This document shows, one piece after another, positions 1-9,476 of a stretch of 64,000 nucleotides of DNA; the first letter of the stretch is position 1, and each line of letters begins with the position of its first letter. The notes below the pieces were generated by a model. It was given only the letters and a program-made list of their open reading frames with translations. It searched no databases and was not told the DNA's origin. A program made the translations under genes and the position numbers. Origin of the DNA: an uncultured Alphaproteobacteria bacterium (GTDB lineage: Bacteria > Pseudomonadota > Alphaproteobacteria > HIMB59 > GCA-002718135); NCBI GenBank assembly GCA_902597795.1, contig CACJZA010000001.1, positions 97,944 through 161,943 of the forward strand. The letters are read 5' to 3'.

Positions 1-107
1 CTAAAAATAGGAAGTTAGAAAATGTTGAGTTTTGGATTGGGAAAAGAGCTCAGGCTGGTAAAAAAGTGCCTAAGTTTTTCAATAAAAATCTTAAATTTGA
101 TGGTTAA
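1..107 (+). CDS. C-terminal fragment of an unidentified protein
   Basis: An open frame runs from the window edge (first full codon at base 3) to a TAA at 105-107. It gives about 34 residues ending in VPKFFNKNLKFDG. The fragment is basic, with several Lys and Arg residues. The N-terminal part lies outside the window, so I cannot assign a family. It reads in the same direction as the TRAP genes, 51 bp upstream of dctQ. Confidence 0.5.
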   Translation, partial: KNRKLENVEFWIGKRAQAGKKVPKFFNKNLKFDG

Positions 108-158
108 TTTTATTTATTTAAATATATTTAAGTTTACTGATACATTCCAATAGTAAAT

Positions 159-662
159 ATGAAAAATATCTCTCTTATTTTAAGTACGATTAATAAATAT
201 GCTGGTTACTTTTGTGCTTTTCTAGTAGTTCTCATGACAATAAACGTTTTTTTAGTAGTAGTATTAAGGTACTTATTTGGAATCAGTTTTATATGGATGC
301 AAGAAACATATGTATGGATGCATGCATATATTTTTATGGTTGGTGCTGGTTTCACATATTTAAATGATGATCATGTACGTATCGATATAATTTATAGAAA
401 CTCATCAAAATTGTATCGTGTAATAGTTGATTTAGTAGGGAACACAGTTTTACTATTACCTTTTTTGTATATAATTTGGTCTTATAGCTTTCCTTTTGTT
501 TACAAATCTTGGCAAATGAATGAAGTGTCTAGAGAAGCTGGCGGTTTGACAATGATATTTTTATTAAAACTAGCAATTCTTATTTTTGCCTTTCTTCTTT
601 TCATACAGGTAATTTCAAAAATTATTAATAATTTTATCAGTTTAAATTCAAATGACTCCTGA
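159..662 (+). CDS. dctQ: TRAP transporter small membrane subunit (DctQ family)
   Basis: Small integral membrane subunit of a tripartite ATP-independent periplasmic transporter, which joins the large channel subunit to the binding protein. The 167-residue protein has four hydrophobic segments. It carries the DctQ pattern of an aromatic-rich second helix (FIWMQETYVWMHAY) followed by a short loop with Asn/Asp-His-Val-Arg (NDDHVRID). The sequence resembles the mannitol/chloroaromatic (FcbT2-like) subgroup. It overlaps dctM by 11 bp, so the two are translationally coupled. The substrate cannot be read from this subunit. Confidence 0.9.
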   Translation: MKNISLILSTINKYAGYFCAFLVVLMTINVFLVVVLRYLFGISFIWMQETYVWMHAYIFMVGAGFTYLNDDHVRIDIIYRNSSKLYRVIVDLVGNTVLLLPFLYIIWSYSFPFVYKSWQMNEVSREAGGLTMIFLLKLAILIFAFLLFIQVISKIINNFISLNSNDS

Positions 663-2025
663 AGTATTAGCAGTAATAATGTTTTTAACAACTTTGTTGT
701 TTTTGTTATTTGGTTTTCCTGTTGCTTTTACTTTAGCAGGATCATCTTTAATTTTTGCTTTTTTAGGTGATCTATTAGGAGTGTTTAATTTTAAAATGCT
801 TCTTTTCTTCCCTCAAAGAATTTATGGTGTGATGATTAATGAAGCTCTTGTCGCTGTACCTCTATTTATTTTTATGGGAGTTATGCTTGAAAAAACAAAA
901 ATTGCAGCAAAACTTTTAGAGTCTATAGGAGATTTATTTGGTTCAGTAAGAGGTGGATTAGGAATAGGTGTTATTTTAGTTGGGATGTTGCTTGCTGCCT
1001 CTACAGGAATAGTTGGAGCAACAGTAGTAACTATGGGCATGCTTGCATTGCCAAGTATGCTCAAAGCAGGTTATGATGAAAAAATTGCTACGGGAACAAT
1101 TTGCGCTTCAGGAACTTTAGGGCAAATTATACCTCCTTCAATTGTTTTAATACTGCTAGCTGAAATGTTGCAGGGAGCAAATGAAGAGGCTGGTCTTTTA
1201 ACAGGAGACTTGGCACCATTACCAGTAACTGCGATAGATTTATTTGCTGGAGCTCTTTTACCTGGTTTAATGTTAGTAGGATTTTTCATTATCTATATTC
1301 TTTTTACTGCTAGATTATATCCAGATAAATTACCTCTTAAAATTACTAATAAACCTAAAGCTGAAATATGGAAAAATGCTCTGTTTGAGGTAATTCCACC
1401 TATATTTTTAATTTTAGCAGTTCTTGGATCAATTTTTCTTGGTGTAGCTACTCCAACTGAGTCTGCTTCTGTCGGTGCTGCAGGTGCTGCAATTTTAGCT
1501 TTATTAAGAAGAGATCTAAATCTTAAAAATATTTCAGAAGCTGCAATTACGACAGTAAAAATGAGTTCATTTGTTTTTATCATTTTAATTGGAGCATCAA
1601 TGTTTTCTTTAGTTTTCAGAGGATTTCAAGGAGATGAAATGATTAGTAATTTTTTAACTAATATACCAGGTGGAGAGTATGGTGCTTTAATTATAGTAAT
1701 GTTAACTATTTTTATATTGGGTTTTTTCCTTGATTATATTGAAATTATATTTGTTATTATCCCATTAGTAGGCCCAGGATTAATTGCGAACGGAGCTGAT
1801 CCTTTGTGGTTGGGAATTTTAATTTCTCTTAATTTACAAACAAGTTTTCTAACGCCTCCATTTGGATTTTCATTATTTTTTTTAAGAGGTGTTGCCCCAG
1901 AAAATGTTAAAACATCTAATATATATGCCGGTGTTATTCCTTTTATTTTTATACAAATACTTTCAATAATCTTAGTATTTGCGTTTCCTCAAATAGCAAC
2001 TTGGCTTCCAAGGTTAATAAACTAA
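652..2025 (+). CDS. dctM: TRAP transporter large permease (DctM family)
   Basis: Large channel subunit of the TRAP transporter, which uses an ion gradient to import an organic acid delivered by the periplasmic binding protein. The 457-residue protein is hydrophobic throughout with about 12 membrane segments. It has the glycine-rich hairpin regions of the family (SGTLGQIIPPSIVLI and LQTSFLTPPFGFSLFF). It resembles the FcbT3-like subgroup. It starts inside dctQ and ends 6 bp before a perfect hairpin. The matching binding protein is encoded on the opposite strand just beyond, an uncommon but known arrangement. Confidence 0.93.
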   Translation: MTPEVLAVIMFLTTLLFLLFGFPVAFTLAGSSLIFAFLGDLLGVFNFKMLLFFPQRIYGVMINEALVAVPLFIFMGVMLEKTKIAAKLLESIGDLFGSVRGGLGIGVILVGMLLAASTGIVGATVVTMGMLALPSMLKAGYDEKIATGTICASGTLGQIIPPSIVLILLAEMLQGANEEAGLLTGDLAPLPVTAIDLFAGALLPGLMLVGFFIIYILFTARLYPDKLPLKITNKPKAEIWKNALFEVIPPIFLILAVLGSIFLGVATPTESASVGAAGAAILALLRRDLNLKNISEAAITTVKMSSFVFIILIGASMFSLVFRGFQGDEMISNFLTNIPGGEYGALIIVMLTIFILGFFLDYIEIIFVIIPLVGPGLIANGADPLWLGILISLNLQTSFLTPPFGFSLFFLRGVAPENVKTSNIYAGVIPFIFIQILSIILVFAFPQIATWLPRLIN

Positions 2026-2030
2026 AAAAA

Positions 2031-2054
2031 AAGAGGTCTCGAAAGAGACCTCTT
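2031..2054. terminator. Bidirectional terminator between dctM and dctP
   Basis: Perfect 10-bp inverted repeat (AAGAGGTCTC / GAGACCTCTT) closed by a GAAA tetraloop. An A-run lies on the left and a T/A-rich stretch on the right, so it can act as an intrinsic terminator for both converging transcripts. Confidence 0.85.
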
Positions 2055-2076
2055 AATAATTAAGAATCTTCAAATA

Positions 2077-3189
2077 TTATACTGAATCAGGAAATTTAAA
2101 TGGTAAATCTCTTATACGTGAGAAGTTTTGCTCACCTTTAGTAAACCATTCTTTAATGACTTTTCTGAAAGATAATAAGTGATTTGTTATAGCTTTTGTT
2201 TCAGAGTTAATTGAACCCCTCTCAAAGACAACTTCACCTGCTGCATTACCAAGAGCTATTAAAACCTCATCTGGGAAAGTTTTAATTTCAACGTTATGTT
2301 CATTAACAAGTTTTTGTAATGCTGGTCCATTAATAGCTTGGAAACGACTAAATACAGTCATGTTGAAAGATTTAGCTAAATCATCGATTAAGCCTTGAGT
2401 GTCACTATCAAGTGCTTCCCATGCTTTAAGATCCATAGATAAATCTAGAAGAGTAGATGGTTCATGCCATCCTGGTCCATAATAATACTTTGCAGCTTGA
2501 TATAATCCAGCACCTAAATCTGCTGCTGGGCATATCCATTCTGCTGCATCAACAGCACCAGAAGTTAAAGCTGGTAAAACATCAGGTCCAGCAAGCAATA
2601 CAGGTGTAGCTCCAAGTTTTTCAATAGTTCTACCACCTAAGCCAGGCATTCTCATTTTTAGACCTTTATAGTCATCAGGAGTATTGATTTCTTTGTTAAA
2701 CCAACCACCCATCTGGTTTCCTGTATTGCCCATTGGTAAAAATTTAACACCAAGTGCATTATAAATTTTGTCAGCAGCTTCAATACCACCTCCATAATAG
2801 CACCATGCATTTTGCTCCATTGCATTCATTCCAAATGGGCATGTTGCCACGAACTCAATTGCATCAGATAGATTTGGCCAATAATAAGGAGCTCCATAAG
2901 CTGCTTGAGCTGCACCAGATCTTACTGCATCTAATGCTTCAAGTCCTGGAACAAGTTCACCAGCATGATAAACTTTAACTTTAAGCTTTTCAGAATATCT
3001 GTTTATGTTATCTCCAAAACCTTGGATAGCTTGTCCTAATGGACCAGCTTTACCAAAAGCACTACAAATGATCCACTCTTGATGACCGCCTGCTATTGCC
3101 GGAGCAGCTAAAGTAGAAGCACCAACTGCAGCAGCACCTGCTACACCTGCTTTCTTTAGAAACTCACGTCTTTTTAAATTTTTTTTCAT
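2077..3189 (-). CDS. dctP: TRAP transporter periplasmic binding protein (DctP/FcbT1-like)
   Basis: Periplasmic solute receptor for the neighbouring dctQM transporter. The 370-residue protein begins with a twin-arginine signal (RREFLKK at residues 7-13, an alanine-rich core, then APAIAGG), implying Tat export in folded form. The body has DctP hallmarks including YKGLKMRMPGLGGRTIEKLGA, whose Arg would bind a substrate carboxylate, SGAVDAAEW, and a GPGWHEPSTLLDL stretch typical of the mannitol/chloroaromatic-compound subgroup. That subgroup name is historical; the true ligand is probably some carboxylate and is not predictable here. A GGGAGG-type ribosome site sits just upstream of the ATG. Confidence 0.92.
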   Translation of the reverse strand: MKKNLKRREFLKKAGVAGAAAVGASTLAAPAIAGGHQEWIICSAFGKAGPLGQAIQGFGDNINRYSEKLKVKVYHAGELVPGLEALDAVRSGAAQAAYGAPYYWPNLSDAIEFVATCPFGMNAMEQNAWCYYGGGIEAADKIYNALGVKFLPMGNTGNQMGGWFNKEINTPDDYKGLKMRMPGLGGRTIEKLGATPVLLAGPDVLPALTSGAVDAAEWICPAADLGAGLYQAAKYYYGPGWHEPSTLLDLSMDLKAWEALDSDTQGLIDDLAKSFNMTVFSRFQAINGPALQKLVNEHNVEIKTFPDEVLIALGNAAGEVVFERGSINSETKAITNHLLSFRKVIKEWFTKGEQNFSRIRDLPFKFPDSV

Positions 3190-3315
3190 ATGTCCTCCCG
3201 AGATAATATGATTTCTGTCTGAGATTTATACAAAAATTCTATTTGTATCAATTTCTAATGATATTAAATATTAACAAAATTTACTAAATCAAACCCCTAA
3301 AACTGTAAATTATTT

Positions 3316-4491
3316 TTAAAAACTAGATATTCCAGTCTGATTTTTTCCTAAAATTAATGAATGTATATCTTCTGCGCCTTCATAGGTTTTCACAGTTTCT
3401 AAATTAACCAAATGTCTCATGATATGATATTCTTCTAATAATCCATTTGCACCAAGCATATCACGAGCATTTCTAATTATATCTAAAGATTTTTTACAGT
3501 TATTTTTTTTTAAAATACTAATTGCATTAATGATATCCTTTCTATCGTCTAAAGCTTTAGAACTTAGAAGACATGATGCTAGTCCTAGATTTATCTCTAT
3601 TTGCATCTCAGATAGTTTTTTTTGAATTAGTTGATTTGATGCTAAAGGTTTTTTAAACATAATTCTATTTTCTACATAGTCTTTTGTAATTAACCAACAT
3701 TCAGATGCTGAACCTAATACTCCCCAGCTAATTCCAAATCTTGCCTTATTAAGACAACTAAAAACTGATTTCCATCCTTCGGTATTTTCTAAACACAAAT
3801 TACTTGGAACAAAAACATTATTTAAAATTATTTGCCCAGTTGGACTTATTTTTAAGCTTGTTTTATTTTCTATTGTTGAAGTATTTAATCCTTCAGTATT
3901 TTTTTCAATTATAAAACCTTTTATACTTTTGTGATCTTTATTATCTTCAATTGCCCAGATAATAAATATATCAGCAATTGGTGCATTAGTAATCCAGTTT
4001 TTAGATCCATTTAAAATATATCCATCTTTAGTTTTTTTAAACGAAGTTTTCATTGAAGCAGGATCAGAACCAGCTTCACTTTCTGTTAAACCAAAGCAAC
4101 CAATTTTTTCTCCTTTAATTAATTGAGGAAGATATTTATCTTTTTGTTCTTGAGATCCAAATTTATTAATTGGATGTATCACCAGTGAAGATTGAACAGA
4201 TATTGAGGATCTGTAGCTACTATCTATTTTTTCAAATTCATATGCTACAAGTCCATAAGCTAAATTTGATGTACCAGATCCACCATGTGTTTTAACTGTT
4301 TGTCCTAAAACTCCAAGTGATCCAAATTTTGAATAGAGTTCTTTATCAAATTCACTTTTTCTATTTCTTTCAACTACTGTAGGTCTAAGTTCATTATTAC
4401 AAAAATCTCTTACATTTTTCTGAATATTACTTTCTTCTTCATTTAAATGACTTTGAATATAAAATGGATCAAACCAATTATTTTCTTTCAT
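3316..4491 (-). CDS. gcdH: Glutaryl-CoA dehydrogenase-like acyl-CoA dehydrogenase
   Basis: FAD-dependent enzyme of the acyl-CoA dehydrogenase family. Glutaryl-CoA dehydrogenases convert glutaryl-CoA to crotonyl-CoA and CO2 in lysine/tryptophan breakdown. At 391 residues it has the usual length. It shows GLTESEAGSDPASM near residue 136 (FAD/acyl site), KNWITNAPIADIFIIW, and the C-terminal TYEGAEDIHSLILGKNQTGISSF, where Glu371 is the expected catalytic base. This C-terminal signature matches glutaryl-CoA dehydrogenases better than short-chain acyl-CoA dehydrogenases. It stands alone on the reverse strand, divergent from rpiB with 51 bp between starts. Exact substrate specificity is inferred. 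Confidence 0.85.
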   Translation of the reverse strand: MKENNWFDPFYIQSHLNEEESNIQKNVRDFCNNELRPTVVERNRKSEFDKELYSKFGSLGVLGQTVKTHGGSGTSNLAYGLVAYEFEKIDSSYRSSISVQSSLVIHPINKFGSQEQKDKYLPQLIKGEKIGCFGLTESEAGSDPASMKTSFKKTKDGYILNGSKNWITNAPIADIFIIWAIEDNKDHKSIKGFIIEKNTEGLNTSTIENKTSLKISPTGQIILNNVFVPSNLCLENTEGWKSVFSCLNKARFGISWGVLGSASECWLITKDYVENRIMFKKPLASNQLIQKKLSEMQIEINLGLASCLLSSKALDDRKDIINAISILKKNNCKKSLDIIRNARDMLGANGLLEEYHIMRHLVNLETVKTYEGAEDIHSLILGKNQTGISSF

Positions 4492-4542
4492 ACAATATTA
4501 GGCAATATCATCATTTTGATGTAAATAAATACAAAAATTGTT

Positions 4543-4962
4543 ATGCAAAATAAGAATATATATATAGCTTCAGATCATGCTGGATTTGACCTCAAAACCA
4601 AATTGTTAAAGAACTTTCCAAAAATTAATGATTTAGGAACAAAGACAGATGAAAGTGTTGACTATCCTGATTTTGCACACAAATTAACTAGAGAGGTTCT
4701 TAAGAACAAGAAAAACGTTGGTATTCTAATCTGTGGAACTGGTGTTGGTATGAGTATTGCAGCTAATAGAAAAAAAGGAATAAGGGCTGGTCTTGCTAAT
4801 AATTCAAAAATAGCAAGATTGATAAGAAAGCACAATGATGCTAATGTACTTGTTTTACCAGGTAGATTTATAAATACTAGCGAGGCAAAAAAAAGTGTTC
4901 AGGCTTTTCTTTCTACAAAGTTTGAGTCAGGACGACATAAAAGAAGGATTAAAAAACTATGA
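4543..4962 (+). CDS. rpiB: Ribose-5-phosphate isomerase B
   Basis: Interconverts ribose 5-phosphate and ribulose 5-phosphate in the pentose phosphate pathway; cytosolic. The 139-residue protein has the RpiB N-terminus [10 protein letters not shown], the catalytic Cys64 in [14 protein letters not shown], and the N-D-A-N-V-L-L/V-P-G-R pattern near residue 108. It opens a long forward gene run and overlaps glyA by 4 bp (ATGA). Placement next to glyA supplies one-carbon and pentose precursors for the downstream riboflavin genes. Confidence 0.95.
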   Translation: MQNKNIYIASDHAGFDLKTKLLKNFPKINDLGTKTDESVDYPDFAHKLTREVLKNKKNVGILICGTGVGMSIAANRKKGIRAGLANNSKIARLIRKHNDANVLVLPGRFINTSEAKKSVQAFLSTKFESGRHKRRIKKL

Positions 4963-6248
4963 TTTCAGATTTGTTTACTAAAGGAATTAAAGAAGCAGAC
5001 CCAGAGGTTTATGGAACATTAAGCCGTGAACTAGAAAGACAGCAAAACCAAATAGAGTTGATAGCATCTGAAAATATTGCCTCAAGATCAATTTTAAATG
5101 CTCAAGGTTCTGTCATGACTAATAAATATGCAGAAGGCTATCCTGGTAAACGATATTATGGCGGGTGTGAATTTGTTGATCAAGCTGAAGAGATTGCTTT
5201 AGAAAGAGTTAAAAAACTTTTTAATTGTAAATTTGCAAATCTTCAACCGCACAGTGGAGCACAGGCAAACCAAGCGGTCTTTCTAGCGTTACTTCAACCT
5301 CATGATACTATTTTAGGTATGTCACTTGCATCAGGAGGTCATTTAACTCATGGAGCAAAACCTAATCTATCTGGTAAATGGTTTAACGCTATTCAATATG
5401 GTGTAAAAAAAGAGGGCAATGATAAAGACTTAATTGATTATGATGAAGTTGAAGCTTTAGCTTTAGAGCATAAACCAAAAATGATAATCGCCGGAGCCTC
5501 CGCTTATCCTAGAACAATAGATTGGAAAAAATTCAGAGAAATAGCTGATAAAGTAGGAGCATATTTTTTAGTTGATATGGCTCACTATTCTGGTTTGGTT
5601 GCTGGTAAACAATATCCAAATCCTATTGAGCATGCCCATATAGTAACTTCAACAACTCACAAAACTTTAAGAGGTGCAAGAAGTGCAATGATTTTAACTA
5701 ATCATGAAGATTTATATAAAAAAATCAATTCTGCTGTTTTTCCAGGATTACAAGGCGGGCCACTAATGCATGTAATTGCAGCCAGAGCAGTTTGCTTTGG
5801 AGAAGCACTTAAACCTGAATTCGAAGAATACATTAAAAATGTTATTGCTAGTGCAAAAGTTATGGCACAAACTTTAGTTGATAGAGGATTTAGAATTGTT
5901 ACTGGAGGAACTGATTCACATATTGTTTGGTTAGACTTAACACCAAAAGGTTTAACTGGCGATAAAGCTGAAAAAATTTTAGAAGAAGTTGGATTGGCAT
6001 GTAATAAAAATGCAATTCCATATGACCCTAATCCACCAAAAATAACCAGCGGACTTAGATTTGGAACTGCAGCTGCTACGACCAGAGGTTTTAATCAGAA
6101 AGATTTTGAACAAGTTGGAAATATGATTGCTGATATTTTGGATAGTCTTTTACTTGAAGAAAATGAGAGAAATGTAGTTTTTAATAAAACAAGAAAAGAT
6201 GTAATTGAGCTTTGCAAAAAATATCCAATTTATAGTGAGGCATTTTAA
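4959..6248 (+). CDS. glyA: Serine hydroxymethyltransferase
   Basis: PLP enzyme that converts serine and tetrahydrofolate to glycine and 5,10-methylene-THF. At 429 residues it is the normal bacterial length. It has [10 protein letters not shown] at about 33-42, the tetrahydrofolate-binding [14 protein letters not shown] at 57-70, and [14 protein letters not shown] with PLP lysine Lys235. The ATG overlaps the end of rpiB and the next gene, nrdR, starts immediately after its stop. The glyA-nrdR-rib order is common in Alphaproteobacteria. Confidence 0.97.
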   Translation: MISDLFTKGIKEADPEVYGTLSRELERQQNQIELIASENIASRSILNAQGSVMTNKYAEGYPGKRYYGGCEFVDQAEEIALERVKKLFNCKFANLQPHSGAQANQAVFLALLQPHDTILGMSLASGGHLTHGAKPNLSGKWFNAIQYGVKKEGNDKDLIDYDEVEALALEHKPKMIIAGASAYPRTIDWKKFREIADKVGAYFLVDMAHYSGLVAGKQYPNPIEHAHIVTSTTHKTLRGARSAMILTNHEDLYKKINSAVFPGLQGGPLMHVIAARAVCFGEALKPEFEEYIKNVIASAKVMAQTLVDRGFRIVTGGTDSHIVWLDLTPKGLTGDKAEKILEEVGLACNKNAIPYDPNPPKITSGLRFGTAAATTRGFNQKDFEQVGNMIADILDSLLLEENERNVVFNKTRKDVIELCKKYPIYSEAF

Positions 6249-6701
6249 ATGAGATGCCCCTTCTGTAGTAATGAAGATACACAAGTAAAAGACTCAAGAC
6301 CTACAGAAGATAATACAGCTATAAGAAGAAGAAGAGTTTGTGACGCTTGCGGCTCTAGATTTACAACTTTTGAGAGAATTCAACTAAGAGATTTGGTTGT
6401 AATGAAAAGTAATGGTCAAAAAGAAAATTTTGATAGAGATAAAATGTATAGATCTCTTTCTTTAGCTTTAAGAAAAAGAAATGTTGATAATGAAAAAATT
6501 GAAAAAATTGTTAATGCTATTGTAAGAAAATTAGAAAACTCAGGTGAAACTGATATAAAATCAAATATTATCGGTCAGTACATTATGGAAGCTTTAATGC
6601 ATTTAGATCAGGTAGCATACGTCAGATTTGCATCTGTTTACAAAAATTTTAGAGAAGCAAAAGATTTTGAAGATTTCTTAGGTAATTTAGAAGATAAATA
6701 A
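6249..6701 (+). CDS. nrdR: Transcriptional repressor NrdR
   Basis: Nucleotide-sensing repressor of ribonucleotide reductase genes. The 150-residue protein has the N-terminal zinc ribbon ([17 protein letters not shown] with Cys3/Cys6, and [14 protein letters not shown] with Cys31/Cys34) followed by an ATP-cone domain ([20 protein letters not shown] onward). Length and both domains match the family. It directly abuts glyA with no spacer. Confidence 0.97.
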   Translation: MRCPFCSNEDTQVKDSRPTEDNTAIRRRRVCDACGSRFTTFERIQLRDLVVMKSNGQKENFDRDKMYRSLSLALRKRNVDNEKIEKIVNAIVRKLENSGETDIKSNIIGQYIMEALMHLDQVAYVRFASVYKNFREAKDFEDFLGNLEDK

Positions 6702-6707
6702 TTTTTA

Positions 6708-7790
6708 GTGTCTCAACAAAATGTAAAGATGATTAATTTAGCGCACGATATTGCTAAAAAAAAATTTGGAAAAACTTTTCCCAACCCCACAGTGGGCTGC
6801 GTAATTGCAAAAAATTCAAAAATAATTTCTAAAGCTGTAACGAATAAATCTGGAAGGCCTCATGCCGAAGAAATAGCTCTAGCTAAAGCTGGACGTAAAG
6901 CTAAAGGAGCTTCAATGTATGTTACTTTAGAACCATGTTTTCATAGTTCAAAAGATGGATCATGCACAGATCAAATATTAAGATCAGGAATTAAAGAAAT
7001 ATTTATATCTGCAGCTGATCCAGATGTTAGAACTAATTATAAAAGTATTAAAAAGTTAAAAAAAAATAATATAATTGTAAATGTAGGTTTAGAAAAGAAT
7101 AGAACTTATAATTTAAATAAATTTTTTTTTAAAAGTGTTTTTAAGAAAAAACCATTTACAAAAGTCAAAATTGCAATTTCTACAGATGAAAAAATTGCAT
7201 GGCATGATTATAAAAGTAAATGGATATCCAACAAATCAAGTAGAGAATATGCTCATAAGTTAAGATCAATGAGTCAAGCTATTTTAACTACTTCAAAAAC
7301 TGTAATAAAAGATGATCCAAGATTAACTATAAGATTAAAAAAAACTTTAGAACAACATATTCCAATTATAATAATTGATAACAATCTAAAAATACCAACG
7401 AAATCAAAAATATTAAAAGATATATCTAAAAAAAGAATTATTATCTTTACTTCTAAAAAAAATAAAAAATCTGAAAAATTAATTAAATTAGGATGTGAAA
7501 TTATTTTTTGTAAATTAAATAAAAATAAGAAACTAAATTTAAAAAATATTTTTAGTAAAATATACTCATTAAAAATATCTGATTTATTAGTTGAGGCAGG
7601 AGGTATTTTTTTTACAGAATTGTTAAATAATAATTTAGTAGACGAAATTCATATATTTAAATCCAAAATTATTATAGGAAAAAATGGTAAACCAGCAATT
7701 GTTGGAAAAAAGCTTAATCAACTAAATTTAACTTTAAATGAAAGAAAAAAATTCAAAGAAGATATATATACAAATTATCAGGTGCATTAA
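6708..7790 (+). CDS. ribD: Bifunctional riboflavin deaminase/reductase RibD
   Basis: Catalyses two steps of riboflavin synthesis: deamination of the pyrimidine 2,5-diamino intermediate and reduction of its ribose side chain. The N-terminal CMP/dCMP-deaminase-type domain shows PHAEEIAL (His52, Glu54) and LEPCFHSSKDGSC (Cys77, Cys86) as zinc ligands. The C-terminal half (from about residue 145, KVKIAISTDEKIAW) is the reductase domain, ending with LVEAGGIFFTELL. The start is GTG at 6708; no ATG fits better. The stop overlaps the ribE start as TAATG. The reductase half is very Lys/Ile/Asn-rich, consistent with AT pressure. Confidence 0.94.
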   Translation: MSQQNVKMINLAHDIAKKKFGKTFPNPTVGCVIAKNSKIISKAVTNKSGRPHAEEIALAKAGRKAKGASMYVTLEPCFHSSKDGSCTDQILRSGIKEIFISAADPDVRTNYKSIKKLKKNNIIVNVGLEKNRTYNLNKFFFKSVFKKKPFTKVKIAISTDEKIAWHDYKSKWISNKSSREYAHKLRSMSQAILTTSKTVIKDDPRLTIRLKKTLEQHIPIIIIDNNLKIPTKSKILKDISKKRIIIFTSKKNKKSEKLIKLGCEIIFCKLNKNKKLNLKNIFSKIYSLKISDLLVEAGGIFFTELLNNNLVDEIHIFKSKIIIGKNGKPAIVGKKLNQLNLTLNERKKFKEDIYTNYQVH

Positions 7791-8380
7791 TGTTTACAGG
7801 TATTATTCAAGATTTAGGAACAATAGAAACCAAGGCAGAAGGGCTCTACCAAATATGTACCAATCTTGATTTGAGTAAATGTAGCGAAGGATCTTCAATT
7901 TCCTGTAATGGAGTCTGTCTTACAGCAAAAAATATAACTCAAACAGATTACAAATCATTTAGCTTTGAAGTAAACATAGGAGAAGAGACCTTGAAAAGAA
8001 CAAATTTAGCTAACTCTGTTTTAAAAAATGAAAAAATTAATTTGGAAAAATCTCTTCAGATAGGTGATGAAATTAGTGGTCACTTTGTTTACGGCCATGT
8101 TGATACAACAACTACTATCAATAAAATTTTAGAACTTGAAAATAGTTGGGAATATTATTTTGAAAAAAAATTTGATAAAAATAATAGATTTATTGTAGAA
8201 AAAGGATCTATTTCAATAAATGGTATATCTTTAACAGTAGCAAGAGTAGAAAATAATACTTTTATGATTTCTGTTATAGATCATACATTTCATAATACTA
8301 ATTTAAAATTTTTAAATAAAAGCGATCAAGTTAATATTGAATTTGATTATCTTGCCCGTTTCATTTTTAACAATGAATAA
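7790..8380 (+). CDS. ribE: Riboflavin synthase alpha subunit
   Basis: Dismutates two 6,7-dimethyl-8-ribityllumazine molecules to riboflavin. At 196 residues it contains the duplicated barrel: first copy MFTGIIQDLGTIE ... SISCNGVCLTA, second copy GHFVYGHVDTT ... SISINGISLTVARV. Only the first repeat keeps the Cys (GVCLT), as in typical RibE. It is translationally coupled to ribD by a 1-nt overlap and its end overlaps the following ribBX start by 8 nt. Confidence 0.95.
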   Translation: MFTGIIQDLGTIETKAEGLYQICTNLDLSKCSEGSSISCNGVCLTAKNITQTDYKSFSFEVNIGEETLKRTNLANSVLKNEKINLEKSLQIGDEISGHFVYGHVDTTTTINKILELENSWEYYFEKKFDKNNRFIVEKGSISINGISLTVARVENNTFMISVIDHTFHNTNLKFLNKSDQVNIEFDYLARFIFNNE

Positions 8381-9476
8381 AGATTACATTAAAGAAAATT
8401 TATCTTCTATTGATGAAATCATAGAAGATGCGAGAAATGGCAAAATGTATATTCTTATTGATGATCCCGATAGAGAAAATGAAGGTGATCTAATAATTCC
8501 CGCTCAATATGCCAACCCTCAAGCTATTAATTTTATGGCAAAACATGGAAGAGGATTAATTTGTTTAGCTTTAACTAAGGAGAGAATAGAAGAATTGGAG
8601 CTTCCCTTAATGAACCCAAGTAATATAAAAAATGATTTAACAGCTTTTACTGTTTCGATTGAGGCAAAAGAAGGAGTGACAACTGGAATATCTGCGGCTG
8701 ACAGAGCTCATACAATATCAGTAGCTGTAAACAATAATAGAAACAAAAACGATCTTGTTTATCCTGGACACGTTTTCCCCCTTATGGCTTGGGATGGAGG
8801 CGTATTAGTACGTGCTGGTCATACAGAAGCAGCAGTTGATATTTCAAAACTTGCAGATCTAAATCCTTCTGGTGTTATTTGCGAAATTATGAGCGAAGAT
8901 GGATCTATGGCGAGGTTACCAGAAATTATCAAGTTTGCAAAATTACATAATTTGAAAGTAGGAACAGTTAGTGATTTAATTAAATTCAGGCTTAAAAAAA
9001 CTAAAATTGTCGAACAGATTTCCGAAAGACCATTTGAAAGTGAGATGGGGTCACAATTTACCTTAAAAGTTTTTCAAAATACTATTTCAGGTGAAAAGCA
9101 TTATGCTCTGGTAAAAAACCTAAATGATGATAACCAACCTGTGTTTGTAAGAATGCACAGATTGAATGTTACTAAGGATATATTTGAAGAAAAAAATATT
9201 TTTGGAAGTGAGATTAAGTCTGCTTTTCATCTAATTGAAAATAATGGATCTGGAGCAATAGTTATAATAAATAGTGATATGTCACCAAATATACTTAAAA
9301 CTTTCAATAAACGAAAAAGATCAAAAAATAAATTAGAACTAAGAGAATATGGTGTAGGGGCTCAGATTTTATCATTACTTCAAATAAATAAAATAATATT
9401 ATTAACAAACACTAAGAAAAGAATTATTGCCTTGGATGGATTTAATATTGAAATAGTTGATCAGAGAAAAATATGA
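8373..9476 (+). CDS. ribB: DHBP synthase fused to a degenerate GTP cyclohydrolase II domain (RibBX type)
   Basis: The N-terminal about 210 residues are 3,4-dihydroxy-2-butanone-4-phosphate synthase: DDPDRENEGDLIIPA, MAKHGRGLICLAL, DRAHTISVAV, PGHVFPL and RAGHTEAAVDI are all present. The C-terminal about 150 residues align in position with GTP cyclohydrolase II, but the zinc site (normally C-x10-C-x-C) is absent: the region reads MHRLNVTKDIFEEKNIFGSEIK without cysteines. This matches the known proteobacterial RibBX variants, so GCHII activity is not expected and a separate ribA should exist elsewhere. I prefer the ATG at 8373 over the track's TTG at 8337, because the extra residues overlap ribE and lack family similarity. 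Confidence 0.9.
   Translation: MNKDYIKENLSSIDEIIEDARNGKMYILIDDPDRENEGDLIIPAQYANPQAINFMAKHGRGLICLALTKERIEELELPLMNPSNIKNDLTAFTVSIEAKEGVTTGISAADRAHTISVAVNNNRNKNDLVYPGHVFPLMAWDGGVLVRAGHTEAAVDISKLADLNPSGVICEIMSEDGSMARLPEIIKFAKLHNLKVGTVSDLIKFRLKKTKIVEQISERPFESEMGSQFTLKVFQNTISGEKHYALVKNLNDDNQPVFVRMHRLNVTKDIFEEKNIFGSEIKSAFHLIENNGSGAIVIINSDMSPNILKTFNKRKRSKNKLELREYGVGAQILSLLQINKIILLTNTKKRIIALDGFNIEIVDQRKI

Noticed and set aside
822-1583. Three reverse-strand ORFs (80, 72 and 96 aa) inside dctM
   Set aside because: They lie wholly antisense to a clear DctM coding region and have Pro/Lys/Thr-rich low-complexity translations typical of shadows.
8337-8372. Upstream TTG start for ribBX (adds 12 residues)
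   Set aside because: The extra residues fall inside ribE and do not resemble DHBP synthase N-termini; ATG at 8373 fits the family.
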